Shown here in pieces: positions 5,769 to 5,972 of a stretch of 5,972 nt of DNA. Position 1 is the first letter of the stretch. The number at the start of each line of letters is the position of its first letter. The position numbers were made by a program, and so were the translations under genes. A model generated the notes under the pieces. It was not told the DNA's origin, searched no databases, and worked only from the letters and a program-made list of their open reading frames with translations. Source of the stretch: Myxococcales bacterium. Its GTDB lineage: Bacteria > Myxococcota_A > Polyangia > Nannocystales > Nannocystaceae. The DNA lies in assembly GCA_020431135.1 (NCBI GenBank), contig JAGQIT010000935.1, positions 1,109 to 7,080 on the forward strand, in the 5' to 3' direction.

Positions 5769-5972
5769 TCAGTCGCCGTCGTCTGCGTCGGCGGCCGCAG
5801 GCGCCGCCGCGCCGGTCGTCGTCACTGGCGCGTCCTCAGGGAGCAGCGCCGGATAGGCGTAGGCCGGGGCGCCGAGCACGAGGAGCGGATCGATCGACGT
5901 CTCGCCGATCTTCACCGTGAGGTGGAGATGCGGCGCCTGCGAGCGCCCGGTGTTGCCGACGAGGCCGATCGC
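5769..5972 (-). CDS. C-terminal end of an M23-family peptidase (cut by the right edge)
   Basis: The last 67 codons of a gene entering from the right. The visible part begins AIGLVGNTGRSQAPHLHLTV, matching the end of the M23 (lysostaphin/LytM-type) peptidase domain. HLH holds the second set of zinc and catalytic histidines, and KIGETSIDPLLVL is the usual closing strand ('the substrate-side Asp-Pro'). The first zinc motif (HxxxD) and any signal peptide lie outside the window, so activity cannot be judged. Such enzymes cut peptidoglycan cross-bridge or stem peptides in the cell envelope, or act as inactive regulators of amidases. After the domain there is a tail of about 30 residues rich in Ala, Thr and Asp (ending in DADDGD), probably disordered. 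It stops at TGA 5771-5769 and converges on the 5039-5716 gene with a 52-base gap. Confidence 0.85.
   Translation of the reverse strand, partial: AIGLVGNTGRSQAPHLHLTVKIGETSIDPLLVLGAPAYAYPALLPEDAPVTTTGAAAPAAADADDGD

Overview
The window is GC-rich throughout, with C or G at most third codon positions, and it is densely packed with genes. The gene repertoire (two short secreted or lipoprotein genes, a TerC-type membrane protein, a stand-alone CinA/molybdopterin-binding domain, pyrB next to carA, and an M23 peptidase) together with the Ala/Arg/Asp/Gly-rich proteins suggests a high-GC Gram-negative bacterium. A myxobacterial or other former deltaproteobacterial lineage is my best guess. This is inferred from composition and gene style; no marker gene in the window fixes the taxonomy.

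Layout. The left half lies on the minus strand. Read in the direction of transcription it holds a CinA-like molybdopterin-binding-domain protein (2615 to 1809), a small secreted protein or lipoprotein (1770 to 1261), a TerC/Alx-family integral membrane protein (1244 to 279), and the first 37 codons of another probable lipoprotein running off the left edge (112 to 1). The first three are separated by only 38 and 16 bases and probably form one operon. The fourth follows a 166-base gap. A 161-base divergent intergenic region (2616-2776) separates this block from a plus-strand block: pyrB (aspartate carbamoyltransferase), carA (glutaminase subunit of carbamoyl-phosphate synthase) and an unrecognised 225-residue protein whose ATG overlaps the carA stop. 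A hairpin just after the last stop is a plausible terminator. A convergent minus-strand gene, the C-terminal end of an M23 peptidase, enters from the right edge.

How the genes work together. CarA releases ammonia from glutamine for carbamoyl-phosphate synthesis, and PyrB condenses carbamoyl phosphate with aspartate, so the plus-strand block holds parts of the first two steps of de novo pyrimidine synthesis. carB, pyrC and pyrI are not present here. The place where carB often sits is taken by the unknown gene, which makes that gene the most interesting unexplained item. The minus-strand block has no obvious shared pathway. I see no mobile element, CRISPR array, tRNA or rRNA, and no strong evidence of a new system; the findings are modest.
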